This document shows, piece by piece, positions 20,029 through 28,616 of a stretch of 35,914 bases of DNA. Source of the DNA: a virus; the IMG/VR virus record IMGVR_UViG_3300042326_000341, positions 1 through 35,914 of that record; one strand, written 5' to 3'. The position numbers were made by a program, and so were the translations under genes. Under the pieces are notes generated by a model. The model was not told the origin of the DNA. It searched no databases and saw nothing but the letters and a program-made list of their open reading frames with translations. Each line of letters opens with the position of its first letter. Within the stretch, counting starts at the first letter, position 1.

Positions 20029-22020
20029 TCAGTCAGATGTTACTTGACCGCGCAGGGCGGCCTCAATGCGGGCGCGTGTCTTGCGGTTGCGCACATATTT
20101 GCTGGCCTCGCGCAGTGCGGTGACAGCTGGTGCAGGCATGCCAGTGAAGGCTGCCGTGCCGATGGTGTCCATCGCAATCATCAGTGCGCTGGCCGTGTTG
20201 CTGGTGTTGATGGCACCAGGTGGCGCGGTGTAGATGTCGGTGGCAATGTCGGCCAGATCGCGCAGCACCTGAGCCTGGCGCTTGCCATAGAGCGCCTCGA
20301 GCTTGCCGTCCTGGTCGAAGGAGCGCACTGTGCGCTGCAGCTTGTCTGGCGAGAGCAGAGGGTTCCCTGACGCATCGCGCTGCGAAGGGCTCAGGCTCGC
20401 GTCCTTGATGAACCGGATGCCGCCAGCCTTTAGGTCGGCCCAGGCTTGTTGACCTTCGGGGCCAGCTCGCAAGAGCGTGCTGCGCAGCTTGTTCATTTCC
20501 TCAACGGGCGACGAAATGACCACCTTGTCGAAAACATCCCCGAACGCCACCTGGCGCTCGTCGGTGCCGCGCTTGGTGCCCAGCAGCTTGGCCGTGAGGC
20601 CCACGTTTTCGAACTCGTTAGCGAATCGCTCGCGCAGTTTGCGGGCGGCGCGGTAGGCCTCGCCACCTGCGCCTTCGGTGGCCGCGTCAATGGATGCGTT
20701 GATCTTGCGGGAAACCAGGGCCTCGCGCCGGTCCGTCCAGTCGGTGTTTGCGTTGACGAACTGGCGCAGCGTCTCGCTCGTTTTCAGGTCCACCGTCTGC
20801 GGGATGAGGTTGCCGTTTTCATCCGGCACCAAAGCACCAAGGCGCACGGCTTCACGGCGCACGGCTGGGATGGTAGGCACCAGACCCTCAAGGGCCTGCA
20901 GTTCAGACAACTGAGCCGCCAGCGGGGTCAATTCGACGGGGGCCTGTAGTGCGCCTTCGGCCTCGGCCTTTTCATAGGCATCGCGCACCCTGCGCCGCTG
21001 CACCTCCACGCGATTCACCAGCGCACGGTCCACGCCCATGCCCATGGCACGCGGATCTGCGGCCACCGGATTCGGCATGTCAATCAGCGCGTCGAAGTTG
21101 CGGATTGTGTTGGCAGTCATATTTTCGCTGCGCTCGCGCAACGGAGCGCCAACTTCAGGCAGCTTTGCCGCTTCTTTCTCAAACTGCAGTTGAGCATAAT
21201 TGCGCGTCAACATCCCAGCCGTGGGGGCTGATGGTCCGGTATATGGAACAGGCATCATTGCAAACCGCGCTGCACGCTCGGCAGCCATCGGAACACCTGC
21301 GGCACCCGCAGAACCCCGTTGCAGAGCGGACGCTGTGCGGCCCACCGCGTCCATGTCAGCCTGTTCTGGAGGCAACACCCCCACAGCCCTGCCAGCAGCA
21401 CGAACACCCCGAGCTGGGGCCGTGGCGACGCTCATCGCAACAGGCGCCGCTGCCGCCGCAGCACGCTGGGCCGTGGCCTGCACAATCGGCGCGGCCTGCC
21501 CTGCGGCTTGCAGCACAGCACCAGGCGCGGCCACCACGGGCAACACGGGCGGGATGACCTGGGCGGCTTCGCCCACGGTGCCCAGCATCTCGCGGCCTGC
21601 ACGGGTGCGCGGCGCGTAGGTGAACCGGCCCGCCTGCTCGGTGGCGGCGCGCTCAATCTCGCCTGCGGCTTGCTGGGTGCCGAACTGGCCCGACAGGATG
21701 GCCCGCGCCAGCCCTGCGCCCGTGCCCTGGATCATGCCCAGCGGTGCGCCCACAGCGCCCGTCAGCAGCGACAGCGCGGTTTCGCCAGCGCCCACGATGC
21801 GCTCGCCGATGGTGGGCTCCGGGCCTGTTTCTGCGGGCCTGACTGCGGGCGGGGCGACGAACTGCTGCGGCTGGGCCGCCTGCGGGACTCCTGGCGCTTG
21901 TGCGCGGCCTTCCTCCTGCTTGGCCTGCTCGTAAGCCTGCACCACAGTTTCGAAGTCCCGCGTGCCACGCTTGGCACGGTTCTGGACAATCCAGGCAGCG
22001 TACTCGTCAGCCGTAGCCAT
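20029..22020 (-). CDS. candidate ejection protein (gp16-like position, 663 aa)
   Basis: It lies immediately before the tailspike, where P22 has gp16 (609 aa). It starts MATADEYAAWIVQNRAKRGT, and the N-terminal 100 residues are Gln/Ala/Pro-rich. Residues about 70-230 are Ala/Gly-rich with hydrophobic helices ('GETALSLLTGAVGAPLGMIQ', 'VAMSVATAPARGVRAAG'). The remainder is long, helical and charged ('QVLRDLADIATDIYTAPPGA'). This fits an internal virion protein that enters the host envelope during DNA injection. It is homologous by position and character only, as no signature motif is recognised. Confidence 0.7.
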   Translation of the reverse strand: MATADEYAAWIVQNRAKRGTRDFETVVQAYEQAKQEEGRAQAPGVPQAAQPQQFVAPPAVRPAETGPEPTIGERIVGAGETALSLLTGAVGAPLGMIQGTGAGLARAILSGQFGTQQAAGEIERAATEQAGRFTYAPRTRAGREMLGTVGEAAQVIPPVLPVVAAPGAVLQAAGQAAPIVQATAQRAAAAAAPVAMSVATAPARGVRAAGRAVGVLPPEQADMDAVGRTASALQRGSAGAAGVPMAAERAARFAMMPVPYTGPSAPTAGMLTRNYAQLQFEKEAAKLPEVGAPLRERSENMTANTIRNFDALIDMPNPVAADPRAMGMGVDRALVNRVEVQRRRVRDAYEKAEAEGALQAPVELTPLAAQLSELQALEGLVPTIPAVRREAVRLGALVPDENGNLIPQTVDLKTSETLRQFVNANTDWTDRREALVSRKINASIDAATEGAGGEAYRAARKLRERFANEFENVGLTAKLLGTKRGTDERQVAFGDVFDKVVISSPVEEMNKLRSTLLRAGPEGQQAWADLKAGGIRFIKDASLSPSQRDASGNPLLSPDKLQRTVRSFDQDGKLEALYGKRQAQVLRDLADIATDIYTAPPGAINTSNTASALMIAMDTIGTAAFTGMPAPAVTALREASKYVRNRKTRARIEAALRGQVTSD

Positions 22021-22021
22021 T

Positions 22022-23641
22022 TCAGCGGCCTCCGCGAATGATCAGATCGGCCTGTGAGCGAATGTCTGTCGTGGCTGGCGGGACACCCGGCATGGCGCCT
22101 CCTATAGAGGTTGGAGCGCCGACACGCGGGATGGCCGGCGCAACCTGTCCAGGCCGCACGGGAGCGCCAGGAATGGCCGCTGCGGGTTGCGTAGGAGCAC
22201 CACCGGCGCCCGCTGCGTAGCGGTTGTTGATCTCCTGCGCAATGCGGGTTGACATATCCACCCACGTTTCGCCAGCCTTGGCCGCGAAGTCGCCAGCAGG
22301 GAATACCGACGACGCACGGCCCAGCGAGCCGCGATTGTTGGCCAGCCAGTCCACGCGGGCGTTTTCAGTGGCCGCCGTGATGTCCTGCAGTTTGGCCATG
22401 CCGCGCAGGAATGAAGACATCGTATTGGCATCTGCAGTGGCCGCAGGGAATCCCTCCAGCACCAGCGCAATGTCCTTGTCTGTGGCCGGCCCAGGCGGGA
22501 GCGACTGCACCGCTGCGCTGTTGCGCAGACGCGTGAACTCCTGCCGCAGCTGGGTCACGTAGTCCTGATTGCCTGTTGCGCCTCGGAACCATTCATTGGC
22601 GCGGGACAACACGCCAAAGCCACCACCGGCCTCCTGCAACCGTGTTGCCAGCGAGTTGAACTGCGCCGCCTGCTGCTTGGCCGTCCCTGCCGCCACCGCC
22701 GCCGTATTGATGTCCTTCTTGGCCTGCTCTGGTAGGCTGGTGGCAATCTCACCGATCCTGGCCAGCGTTAGTTGAACGTCAGCGGCGGTTTTCTGCCGAT
22801 CAAGGCCGAGACGCGCAGAATCCACGTTGATGCGGTTCTGTGCAGCCTTGATGTTCCAGTTCTTTTCGTTCAGGCCTGCCTGGTTCAGCGCCTCTGCAAA
22901 CCTGGCATCAGTCGCCGCCTTGATGGCATCGCTCTGGGCCTTGGTGAGCCCAGCCTGCGCCAGCGCGGGAGCATACTGCGCATCGACACCGGCCTTGATG
23001 GCAGCTGCTACGGCTGCGTCGGCATCAGCCGTTGCCTTTGTCAGCCCTGGCCCAAACAGAGCCGCCTCGCGCTTCTGTGTCTGCACCTTGCCAACAGACT
23101 CGACTACCTTGTCGCCACCAGGCAGCGCCGCAAGCATCACACCAATGGTGGTTTGCGCCGACTTAGGGTCGACCTCTGCAAGCCGAGCCCATGTGTCATA
23201 GGCCTGTGCCTGATCGGCGCGGCCTGAATTGCGCTCGGCTTCTGCGCGTTGCTTTAGCAGCGTGATGCCGAGGTCCGCTGCACCAGTCTGGAATGCTGAC
23301 AGCACCTGGCCGCCAAACTGCAGGCCACTCTCCTGCTGCGACTTGTTGAGCGTTTCCCAGTTCGCACGCAGGCTTGCTGCCTCCTTCTCAGGAAGCAGCA
23401 TGGCCACATCGGTGAAGTCTCGCGCCGTCGGGTTCGTTTTTGCCATCAGGCCAGTCATCGCTTGGCTGACCTGCTGCTGGCGTGCCATGGCCGCCTGTTG
23501 CGCTGCCAGTTCACTCTGCTGCTTCTGGCGCCGCGCCTCAACGTCCTGCATCGTGGCGCCCAACTTGAGCCCCTGCATCAGGCCACCAAGTGGGCCACCA
23601 TGCTGCCCAAAGGCGCTGGTGTAGTCGAAGGGTGCAACCAT
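22022..23641 (-). CDS. candidate DNA-transfer/ejection protein (p33-like, 539 aa)
   Basis: It starts MVAPFDYTSAFGQHGGPLGG; the first 20 residues are Gly-rich and the rest almost entirely helical and Gln/Ala-rich ('QQKQ..ELAAQQAAMARQQ', 'AVAAAIKAGVDAQYAPALAQ'). Several near-repeats occur ('AGLTKAQSDAIKAATDARF', 'AGLNEKNWNIKAAQNRINV'). It resembles phage 'DNA transfer protein p33'-type internal virion proteins and sits where P22 has gp20 (471 aa). The C-terminus is Pro/Gly-rich. It overlaps no neighbour (1-bp gap to the next gene). Confidence 0.72.
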   Translation of the reverse strand: MVAPFDYTSAFGQHGGPLGGLMQGLKLGATMQDVEARRQKQQSELAAQQAAMARQQQVSQAMTGLMAKTNPTARDFTDVAMLLPEKEAASLRANWETLNKSQQESGLQFGGQVLSAFQTGAADLGITLLKQRAEAERNSGRADQAQAYDTWARLAEVDPKSAQTTIGVMLAALPGGDKVVESVGKVQTQKREAALFGPGLTKATADADAAVAAAIKAGVDAQYAPALAQAGLTKAQSDAIKAATDARFAEALNQAGLNEKNWNIKAAQNRINVDSARLGLDRQKTAADVQLTLARIGEIATSLPEQAKKDINTAAVAAGTAKQQAAQFNSLATRLQEAGGGFGVLSRANEWFRGATGNQDYVTQLRQEFTRLRNSAAVQSLPPGPATDKDIALVLEGFPAATADANTMSSFLRGMAKLQDITAATENARVDWLANNRGSLGRASSVFPAGDFAAKAGETWVDMSTRIAQEINNRYAAGAGGAPTQPAAAIPGAPVRPGQVAPAIPRVGAPTSIGGAMPGVPPATTDIRSQADLIIRGGR

Positions 23642-23650
23642 AATGATTCC

Positions 23651-24451
23651 TTAGCCCGGAAAGCCGACGCCGCCCTCGATCATGCCGCTCGGGATTCCAC
23701 CCGTGGCCGGTGCAGCAGCCGATGTTCCACCGAACAGATTGCCGAACATGTTGCGGCCGGTGGCCATCTGGTAGCCAGCCAACTGCCCCGGCAACTGCGC
23801 AAACTGCACGAACGGTGCAGCACGCCCCAGCGCACCGCCGGCCTGGGCTGCGCCTTGCTGGCCCAGCAGATTGGACACGTTTGCGCCCATTGTGCCGGCC
23901 GCCGACGCCTGATTGGCCGCTGATGCCTGGCCGCCACGGTAGAGTTGCTCGGTCACACCCAGCCCGGTGCCGGCAAAACCGCCGAGGCGACCATATTGCT
24001 GCTCGATGGCCTGCTGCAGCATCTGCGGCCGGAACTGAGCCAGAGCCGCCTGGATGTTGCCGCCACGCAGGCCGCCCGTGGCCGATGCGCGCTGCAGCAT
24101 CGCCTCTTCGCCCTGCCGAATCTGGGCCTGGAGAAACGGACTCTGCTCGATCTGTGCAATGGCCGCCTGCTGTGCCTCTGGGCCGCGCAAGCCCGCCAGG
24201 GCCTGCTGCTGCTCGAATGCCTGAGCGCCGGCCTCTTGGAAGGGCTGGAAGCCGCTGATGGCCTGCTGCCCGGCGCCCACATAGGGCGACAATAGCTTCT
24301 GGATCTCGTCGAACTGCCGCCGCTGCTCTTCGATGCCCATCTCGGCGGCACGCTCCTGTGCGCCTGCCGCTTTGCCAGCGGCGCGAGATTGCATGGCGCC
24401 GCCAAGGAGCTGAGAACCTGCCGCAATCAGGCCGGTGACTGGATCAGGCAT
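23651..24451 (-). CDS. candidate DNA-transfer/ejection protein (p32-like, 266 aa)
   Basis: It starts MPDPVTGLIAAGSQLLGGAM, then helical Gln/Ala-rich sequence ('AAGAQERAAEMGIEEQRRQF', 'AQIEQSPFLQAQIRQGEEAM') and a Gly/Ala-rich C-terminus ('GMIEGGVGFPG'). The order 'VGAGQQAISGFQPFQEAGAQ' and 'GLRGPEAQQAAIAQIE' is typical of phage 'DNA transfer protein p32' entries, from memory. By position it corresponds to P22 gp7 (229 aa), an ejected internal protein. It overlaps the preceding gene by 8 bp. Confidence 0.78.
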   Translation of the reverse strand: MPDPVTGLIAAGSQLLGGAMQSRAAGKAAGAQERAAEMGIEEQRRQFDEIQKLLSPYVGAGQQAISGFQPFQEAGAQAFEQQQALAGLRGPEAQQAAIAQIEQSPFLQAQIRQGEEAMLQRASATGGLRGGNIQAALAQFRPQMLQQAIEQQYGRLGGFAGTGLGVTEQLYRGGQASAANQASAAGTMGANVSNLLGQQGAAQAGGALGRAAPFVQFAQLPGQLAGYQMATGRNMFGNLFGGTSAAAPATGGIPSGMIEGGVGFPG

Positions 24452-24896
24452 CGCTGCCTCCTTTGTTGAACTCGGTCAGGTATGCGTCAAGCTTCTCGCC
24501 GTACATGCCCAACACCTTGTGAGCCACTGACGCAGCAGCCGCTGGGCCGTGGCTCAGGCGCACAGCGGCCAGCACCAGCTCGTAGTACCCGGCTCGCCAG
24601 ACGTAGGACTGAGCCGATGCGCCGCCCTCGCGCTCCACGCGGTCAGAGGCTTGCCACTTCAGCACCATCGAGCCCAGCAGCGTCGACAACTCGGCCGCGT
24701 GCTGCGAGAAAAAAGAGTTCTGGGGCATGGCCACCAGCGTGTTCCAGATCAAGGCGTCGAGCACCTCGCGCTTAACAGGATCGCCATCAGCGTAGTCGTC
24801 GAACGCCTGGATGGACTCCCATAGCATCAGCAACCACTCAGCGGCTGCCGCTGGCAGCATGAGCGAGTCGAAGTGCGTGCGCAGGCTATAGGTCAT
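24444..24896 (-). CDS. candidate assembly protein, gp14-like position (150 aa)
   Basis: The start ATG 24894-24896 (MTYSLRTHFDSLMLPAAAA) is chosen because a longer frame upstream has no ribosome site. The protein is helical with many aromatic and Ala residues ('WLLMLWESIQAFDDYADGD', 'WRAGYYELVLAAVRLSHG'). In P22 the gene before gp7 encodes gp14 (172 aa), which assists incorporation of ejection proteins; this gene has the matching place and size. No sequence signature supports more. Confidence 0.65.
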   Translation of the reverse strand: MTYSLRTHFDSLMLPAAAAEWLLMLWESIQAFDDYADGDPVKREVLDALIWNTLVAMPQNSFFSQHAAELSTLLGSMVLKWQASDRVEREGGASAQSYVWRAGYYELVLAAVRLSHGPAAAASVAHKVLGMYGEKLDAYLTEFNKGGSDA

Positions 24897-24963
24897 GGCG
24901 TCCTCAGAGGCCGCCGGTAGCCATGAACTCGGCACGCGCATTCTATGCCTTCCCGCTCATGGG

Positions 24964-25365
24964 TCAATCTTCCTCTTCTTCGCGCTCTTCCCAAGCCTGG
25001 CAGGCGCGCAGGTCGTGGCAGACGAATTCGAGCTTCTCGCAGTAACCACGGAAGCCCGCGCCGACGTCCCAATCATTCCAGGGGATGCGGTCCATCTTGA
25101 GCTGCGCGTCCTCGCTGTTGTCGTAGTACTCGCAGTTCGAGCACCGCCTGCGCCGCGCCTCGGCCTCGTTGACGTGCATGGCCTTGCCAAGCGCCACCCA
25201 GTAGACCTTGTTCGCGCCGCGCTCGTTGCTGGGCTTTTCAGGCCCGAGCATCCAGTCGCGGATGGCGATGCGCGTGTTTTCGCGGTTCTCGCTGGTGGTG
25301 ATGAACGGCTCCTCGTCGGGGATGCCGCCGAAGATCATCATCTTGGGTGCCTTGGCGTAGTCCAT
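24964..25365 (-). CDS. 133-residue Cys-rich protein of unknown function
   Basis: It starts at ATG 25363-25365, overlapping the previous stop by 1 bp. After a mixed N-terminal part (MDYAKAPKMMIFGGIPDEEP) come 'RRRRCSNCEYYDN' and 'GYCEKLEFVCHDLRACQAW', five cysteines in a CxxC...C...C...C pattern that could bind zinc or an Fe-S cluster, and a strongly acidic tail (EEREEEED). Similar proteins with CSNCxYY and CHDLRxCQAW recur in podoviral late regions, from memory. It may be a virion or assembly component. Confidence 0.72.
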   Translation of the reverse strand: MDYAKAPKMMIFGGIPDEEPFITTSENRENTRIAIRDWMLGPEKPSNERGANKVYWVALGKAMHVNEAEARRRRCSNCEYYDNSEDAQLKMDRIPWNDWDVGAGFRGYCEKLEFVCHDLRACQAWEEREEEED

Positions 25366-25700
25366 CAGGTGATCTCCCTGCCGCTGACGCGCAACGTCAG
25401 CGCCGTGGCGTTGCTTGCGATGGTGCTGATGAAACTGCCGCTCTCCAGCGCCTGGCCCACCAGTTCCTGGCACAAATAGGTCTCACCCGGCACCACGGTG
25501 CGGTCGTCGATGACGAGGTTTGCATTGCCGGCCGATCCGCCCGAGGTGACGAGGTTCACGCTGAACGTGCGGTTCACCGTGTCCGTGTTCGTCACCGTGG
25601 CTTTGTCGATGATGGCCTTCACGGAAGTTGCGGTGTACTGCGTGGTTTGCGTGGCCTCCATCTGCTTGGGAGGAACGAGGACTTTGACGGTGACGGTCAT
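25365..25700 (-). CDS. small structural protein (111 aa)
   Basis: MTVTVKVLVPPKQMEATQT opens an all-beta sequence ('TFSVNLVTSGGSAGNANLVI', 'TALTLRVSGREIT'). It overlaps the start of the next gene in the same reading direction and the end of the candidate tail-needle gene. It resembles small beta-sandwich phage proteins that sit at the head-tail interface or on the capsid. There is no signal peptide. The role is inferred from context. Confidence 0.7.
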   Translation of the reverse strand: MTVTVKVLVPPKQMEATQTTQYTATSVKAIIDKATVTNTDTVNRTFSVNLVTSGGSAGNANLVIDDRTVVPGETYLCQELVGQALESGSFISTIASNATALTLRVSGREIT

Positions 25701-26626
25701 TGGAACCCCTGGATGTTGTTGGACACGGTGACGATGATAGATGGGATGCCGGGATGCGGAGCAGCGGCGGGCACAGCCAGCAGTTCCACCGACAGGTCGC
25801 TCACCGAAAACATGATCTCGACGTAATCGCCGGCCTTGAGGCTGAAAAAGTAGTTCAGGGCCGAGAAAATCTCGGCGTTGTTGCCCTGTATTCTGATCTG
25901 ACTGGCAGAGTCAGTGACGTCCACACCATTCTTGCGAAACCAGATGTAGAACTCGGCAGTTCCGCCACTCGTCTTGTCAAGTTGGATGGACAGTTGCAGG
26001 TTGTAAATGCCGTCCGTATCCACGTTGATGCGCGACTGCGGGGAACCGCTCAGGAACACGCCGGATGACAGGTCCGTGGTGTTCAGCGTTACCTCGGTGG
26101 CCGTGTTGATCACCAGCGCCGTTTGCGTGGCAGTGCTGTAAAACGAGCCATACCGAGAGCGCTTGAACTCACGCTCGGGCGGCGCCGTGGCCAGCAACTC
26201 AACCAGTCCGCTCAACTGCGATATAGCATCCAGCGCCTGCTGCGCCTTGGTGTCAGCCTGGAACGCCACATCCTGCGCCAGCGTGGCCACAGCATCGAGA
26301 GCCTCAATGGCTTTCTGGTTGGCGGAGCTTGAATTGACCGATGCCTCTTGTTCAACCTGTGCGATCAGGTTGAGTGCTTCTATAGCCTTCTGATCCGCCG
26401 TCGTGCTCTGAATGGCCGCATCCTGCGCCAGCGTGGCCACAGCATCGAGAGCCTCAACGGCCTTCTGATCTGCATTGCCGGCCGTGATCGCGATGTCATT
26501 CAGCGTCGTTGGCCGCAGTTCGTCTACCAGAGCAAACAGCCGCTCAAACTGCCTGATCTGCTCATGATCCTGCAGAAACGACGCGAGTTGGTCCCGCGTG
26601 AGGTTCAGGCGTGACGAGGTGGCCAT
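25697..26626 (-). CDS. candidate trimeric tail needle (gp26/Sf6 gp37-like) with knob domain
   Basis: A 309-residue protein directly behind the gp10-like gene, the position of P22 gp26. The N-terminal 50 residues are helical (LTRDQLASFLQDHEQIRQF). Residues about 50-130 are three 25-residue repeats, each 'A-D/N-Q-K-A-x-E-A-L' plus coiled-coil filler, followed by a shorter one (KAQQALDAISQLSGL). Residues about 155-309 form an all-beta C1q/TNF-like domain ('YNLQLSIQLDKTSGGTAEFY', 'FFSLKAGDYVEIMFSV'). A trimeric coiled-coil shaft with a jelly-roll tip is the layout of the Sf6 needle. It probably closes the portal and punctures the host envelope. Confidence in the architecture is fair; homology is not proven. 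Confidence 0.62.
   Translation of the reverse strand: MATSSRLNLTRDQLASFLQDHEQIRQFERLFALVDELRPTTLNDIAITAGNADQKAVEALDAVATLAQDAAIQSTTADQKAIEALNLIAQVEQEASVNSSSANQKAIEALDAVATLAQDVAFQADTKAQQALDAISQLSGLVELLATAPPEREFKRSRYGSFYSTATQTALVINTATEVTLNTTDLSSGVFLSGSPQSRINVDTDGIYNLQLSIQLDKTSGGTAEFYIWFRKNGVDVTDSASQIRIQGNNAEIFSALNYFFSLKAGDYVEIMFSVSDLSVELLAVPAAAPHPGIPSIIVTVSNNIQGFQ
26269..26457. repeat. 39-bp direct repeat inside the needle-like gene, 150 bp apart
   Basis: An identical 39-bp stretch lies at 26269-26307 and 26419-26457 (beginning CATCCTGCGCCAGCGTGGCC), exactly 150 bp or two 25-residue units apart. It encodes the 'EALDAVATLAQD' core of the first and third protein repeats. The middle repeat has diverged. 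This allows shaft-length change by recombination in steps of 25 residues. Confidence 0.85.
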
Positions 26627-26627
26627 G

Positions 26628-28037
26628 TCAGTACATCGTCGGCTCTAGCCGCGCCTCAAGGCGGATGAACGACAGATGCGCGTCAGAGTCGCCACGGAAC
26701 CGCTGCATGCGGAAGTTGCGCATCGCGCCCTGTCGGAACCAGACCAGGCGCTTGGTGGTGGCGCCCGTGGTGCCCACCGTGATGAACTTGTCCTGGCTCC
26801 AGGCTTGCCCGTCGAGGCTGTACGAGGTGCTGATCTGCGGGTTGACGCCGACCGCCACGCGGCCCGTGAGAGAGACGAGTTCGATGTCGTGGAAGATTAC
26901 GCTCTTCGACTCGTTGTAGACGATGGCTGTCCCGAACTCCCAGCGCACCGTCTGGCCCCAGTGCTGGCCGGTCAGGCCCGTCAAGTAGCCAATGGCGCTT
27001 GACTGCGGGTCGCCCACCAGCCATCGGTTGTAGGCCCAGACCAGATTGCGCGCACGGTACTGTGCAAAGCCCACCGTAGTGGTGGTCAGCGTGAACCAGA
27101 TGAACTGCTTGACGGCCTCGCTGGCTGACGCATCGAAGACCAGCGTGCGGTCCGGCAGATGCACATACAGGTGCTGGTGCGCCTTGTCGTTGCGGGCCTC
27201 AAGCTTGACCTGCGCCAGTTGCGCGTCGGTGTAGGTCGCCAGGATGCGGTCGACCTCATCGGTGCTGATCTTGGTGGCCGTGGCGTTGGAGCCCAGGTAG
27301 ATGCCAGGCTCCTCGTTGCGGCCACTACCGAGGAACGCGATCTGCTCCTGGAAGACGCAGCACGCAAAGGTGCCAATGGCGCCCTTCTGAATCTGAGCGC
27401 CGTCAATGCGCTGGAACGGGAACAGGTCGCCGCCCACGTTGTCGAACACCTCAATGGTGTGCGTGTTGATCGCGTAGACCTCGTTGCGCAGCTTGACCAG
27501 CGCCACCACAGGGTCGGGGTCGGCCTCGCTGGAGCCATACTTCAGCGGGTTCACGGCAAACGGGTTCGACAACTCCGTGACCACCAGGAACTCGCCGTCA
27601 GTGGTCATCCAGTAGCCATCGACCCAGCACATATCGACCACCGTGCCGAGATCGGGATCCACGTTCTGCGCCAGCACGCTTGTGGTCGGATTCCAGAACC
27701 AGAGATTCCCAGCGGACGCGATGCCCAGCAGATCGAAGCTGTAGTCCAGCGTCACCAACTGGCCGTCGGTGCCCACATCACCCAGGATGGTCACAACACC
27801 ATTGCTTGCTACTGTCACTAACTTGCTGCCCATCACGCGGTAGACGATGCCATTCCACTCAATGCCGCCACGGTCGATGCCCGGCCCGGTGCCGTTGGCC
27901 ACGATGCCATCACCAGGCCGCAGGAAGGAATCGCTGATGCCAGACGGCACGGGCGTCGGCACCATGTTCACCGGGTACGAGGTCCGAATGTCCGGCCCGT
28001 TGTCGGTGTAGATGCCGCTCAGGATGGGGATTTGCAT
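26628..28037 (-). CDS. packaged-DNA stabilisation protein, P22 gp10-like
   Basis: A 469-residue protein (P22 gp10 has 472) of the Phage_stabilise family, which joins the portal-gp4 assembly to the tail needle and tailspikes and keeps DNA inside the head. It starts MQIPILSGIYTDNGPDIRT, the characteristic opening of the family, then 'SYPVNMVPTPVPSGISDSFL' and a beta-propeller-like series of repeats ('LDYSFDLLGIASAGNLWFW', 'LVTVASNGVVTILGDVG'). Position and length agree. The call is firm. Confidence 0.92.
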   Translation of the reverse strand: MQIPILSGIYTDNGPDIRTSYPVNMVPTPVPSGISDSFLRPGDGIVANGTGPGIDRGGIEWNGIVYRVMGSKLVTVASNGVVTILGDVGTDGQLVTLDYSFDLLGIASAGNLWFWNPTTSVLAQNVDPDLGTVVDMCWVDGYWMTTDGEFLVVTELSNPFAVNPLKYGSSEADPDPVVALVKLRNEVYAINTHTIEVFDNVGGDLFPFQRIDGAQIQKGAIGTFACCVFQEQIAFLGSGRNEEPGIYLGSNATATKISTDEVDRILATYTDAQLAQVKLEARNDKAHQHLYVHLPDRTLVFDASASEAVKQFIWFTLTTTTVGFAQYRARNLVWAYNRWLVGDPQSSAIGYLTGLTGQHWGQTVRWEFGTAIVYNESKSVIFHDIELVSLTGRVAVGVNPQISTSYSLDGQAWSQDKFITVGTTGATTKRLVWFRQGAMRNFRMQRFRGDSDAHLSFIRLEARLEPTMY

Positions 28038-28038
28038 G

Positions 28039-28290
28039 TCAGCAGTTCCAGGCCTTCAGCGCCAGCGCCTTGCGGGTAGGCTTGCCCTTCTCGTCCTTCA
28101 TCGGCCCAGGCATGCCACCCATGCGAGCGCAGAACGACTTGCGCCGCGCCGCGTCTTTCTCGTTCTTGGGGTTGGGTGCCGGCGGCTTCAGATTCATGCC
28201 CTGCGCCTTCGCAGACGCCCGCCCCTTGGCGTTCAAGCCACCCTTGGGGTTCTGGCCCTCCTTGCGGGTCCAGGCGGGCGACTTGGCCAT
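28039..28290 (-). CDS. basic 83-residue protein, 'SPAWTRKEG' family
   Basis: ATG 28288-28290 gives MAKSPAWTRKEGQNPKGGLN, then 'AKGRASAKAQGMNLKPPAPN' and 'FCARMGGMPGPMKDEKGKPT'. From memory, these phrases define a small conserved phage/prophage family without an assigned role (an uncharacterised DUF). It is strongly basic, so it may bind packaged DNA or RNA. It begins 1 bp from the end of the previous gene in the late operon. Confidence 0.8.
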   Translation of the reverse strand: MAKSPAWTRKEGQNPKGGLNAKGRASAKAQGMNLKPPAPNPKNEKDAARRKSFCARMGGMPGPMKDEKGKPTRKALALKAWNC

Positions 28291-28291
28291 A

Positions 28292-28600
28292 TCAACGCAG
28301 GCCCCGGCCAGAGATGATGTGGATAGACCCGCCACCAGCCGGCGCGATGTACGCCACCGTGCGCTCGGTCTTGCCCTTGCTGAGGCTGACCTGCGCGCTA
28401 GGCGGCAGCGGGAAATCGGCCGTGGTGGCCGTCTGCGTGCCCTCGCCCACGCGCACGTAGGTCAGCACGGTGGTGCTCAGGTTCGTGATGACCACGCCCT
28501 CGTCGGCCGTCGTAAGTGTGCTGGATGCAGAGGCCACGCCAGGCGAGACGACAAGGCCCGTGCCGTAGGCTGGGCAGAAACTTTCAATGGTGGACGACAT
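28292..28600 (-). CDS. small beta structural protein (102 aa)
   Basis: MSSTIESFCPAYGTGLVVS is followed by an all-beta sequence ('EGVVITNLSTTVLTYVRVG', 'SIHIISGRGLR'). It looks like one beta-sandwich domain, as found in small capsid-decoration or neck proteins. It lies in the late operon between gp10-like and gp4-like functions. There is no membrane segment. The role is inferred from position. Confidence 0.72.
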   Translation of the reverse strand: MSSTIESFCPAYGTGLVVSPGVASASSTLTTADEGVVITNLSTTVLTYVRVGEGTQTATTADFPLPPSAQVSLSKGKTERTVAYIAPAGGGSIHIISGRGLR

Positions 28601-28616
28601 GATGATCCTCAGTAGG

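Noticed and set aside
24897-25479. A 194-codon plus-strand frame with hydrophobic stretches that looks membrane-like
   Set aside because: It overlaps three minus-strand late genes in full. The hydrophobic look comes from antisense reading of acidic and Lys/Arg codons.
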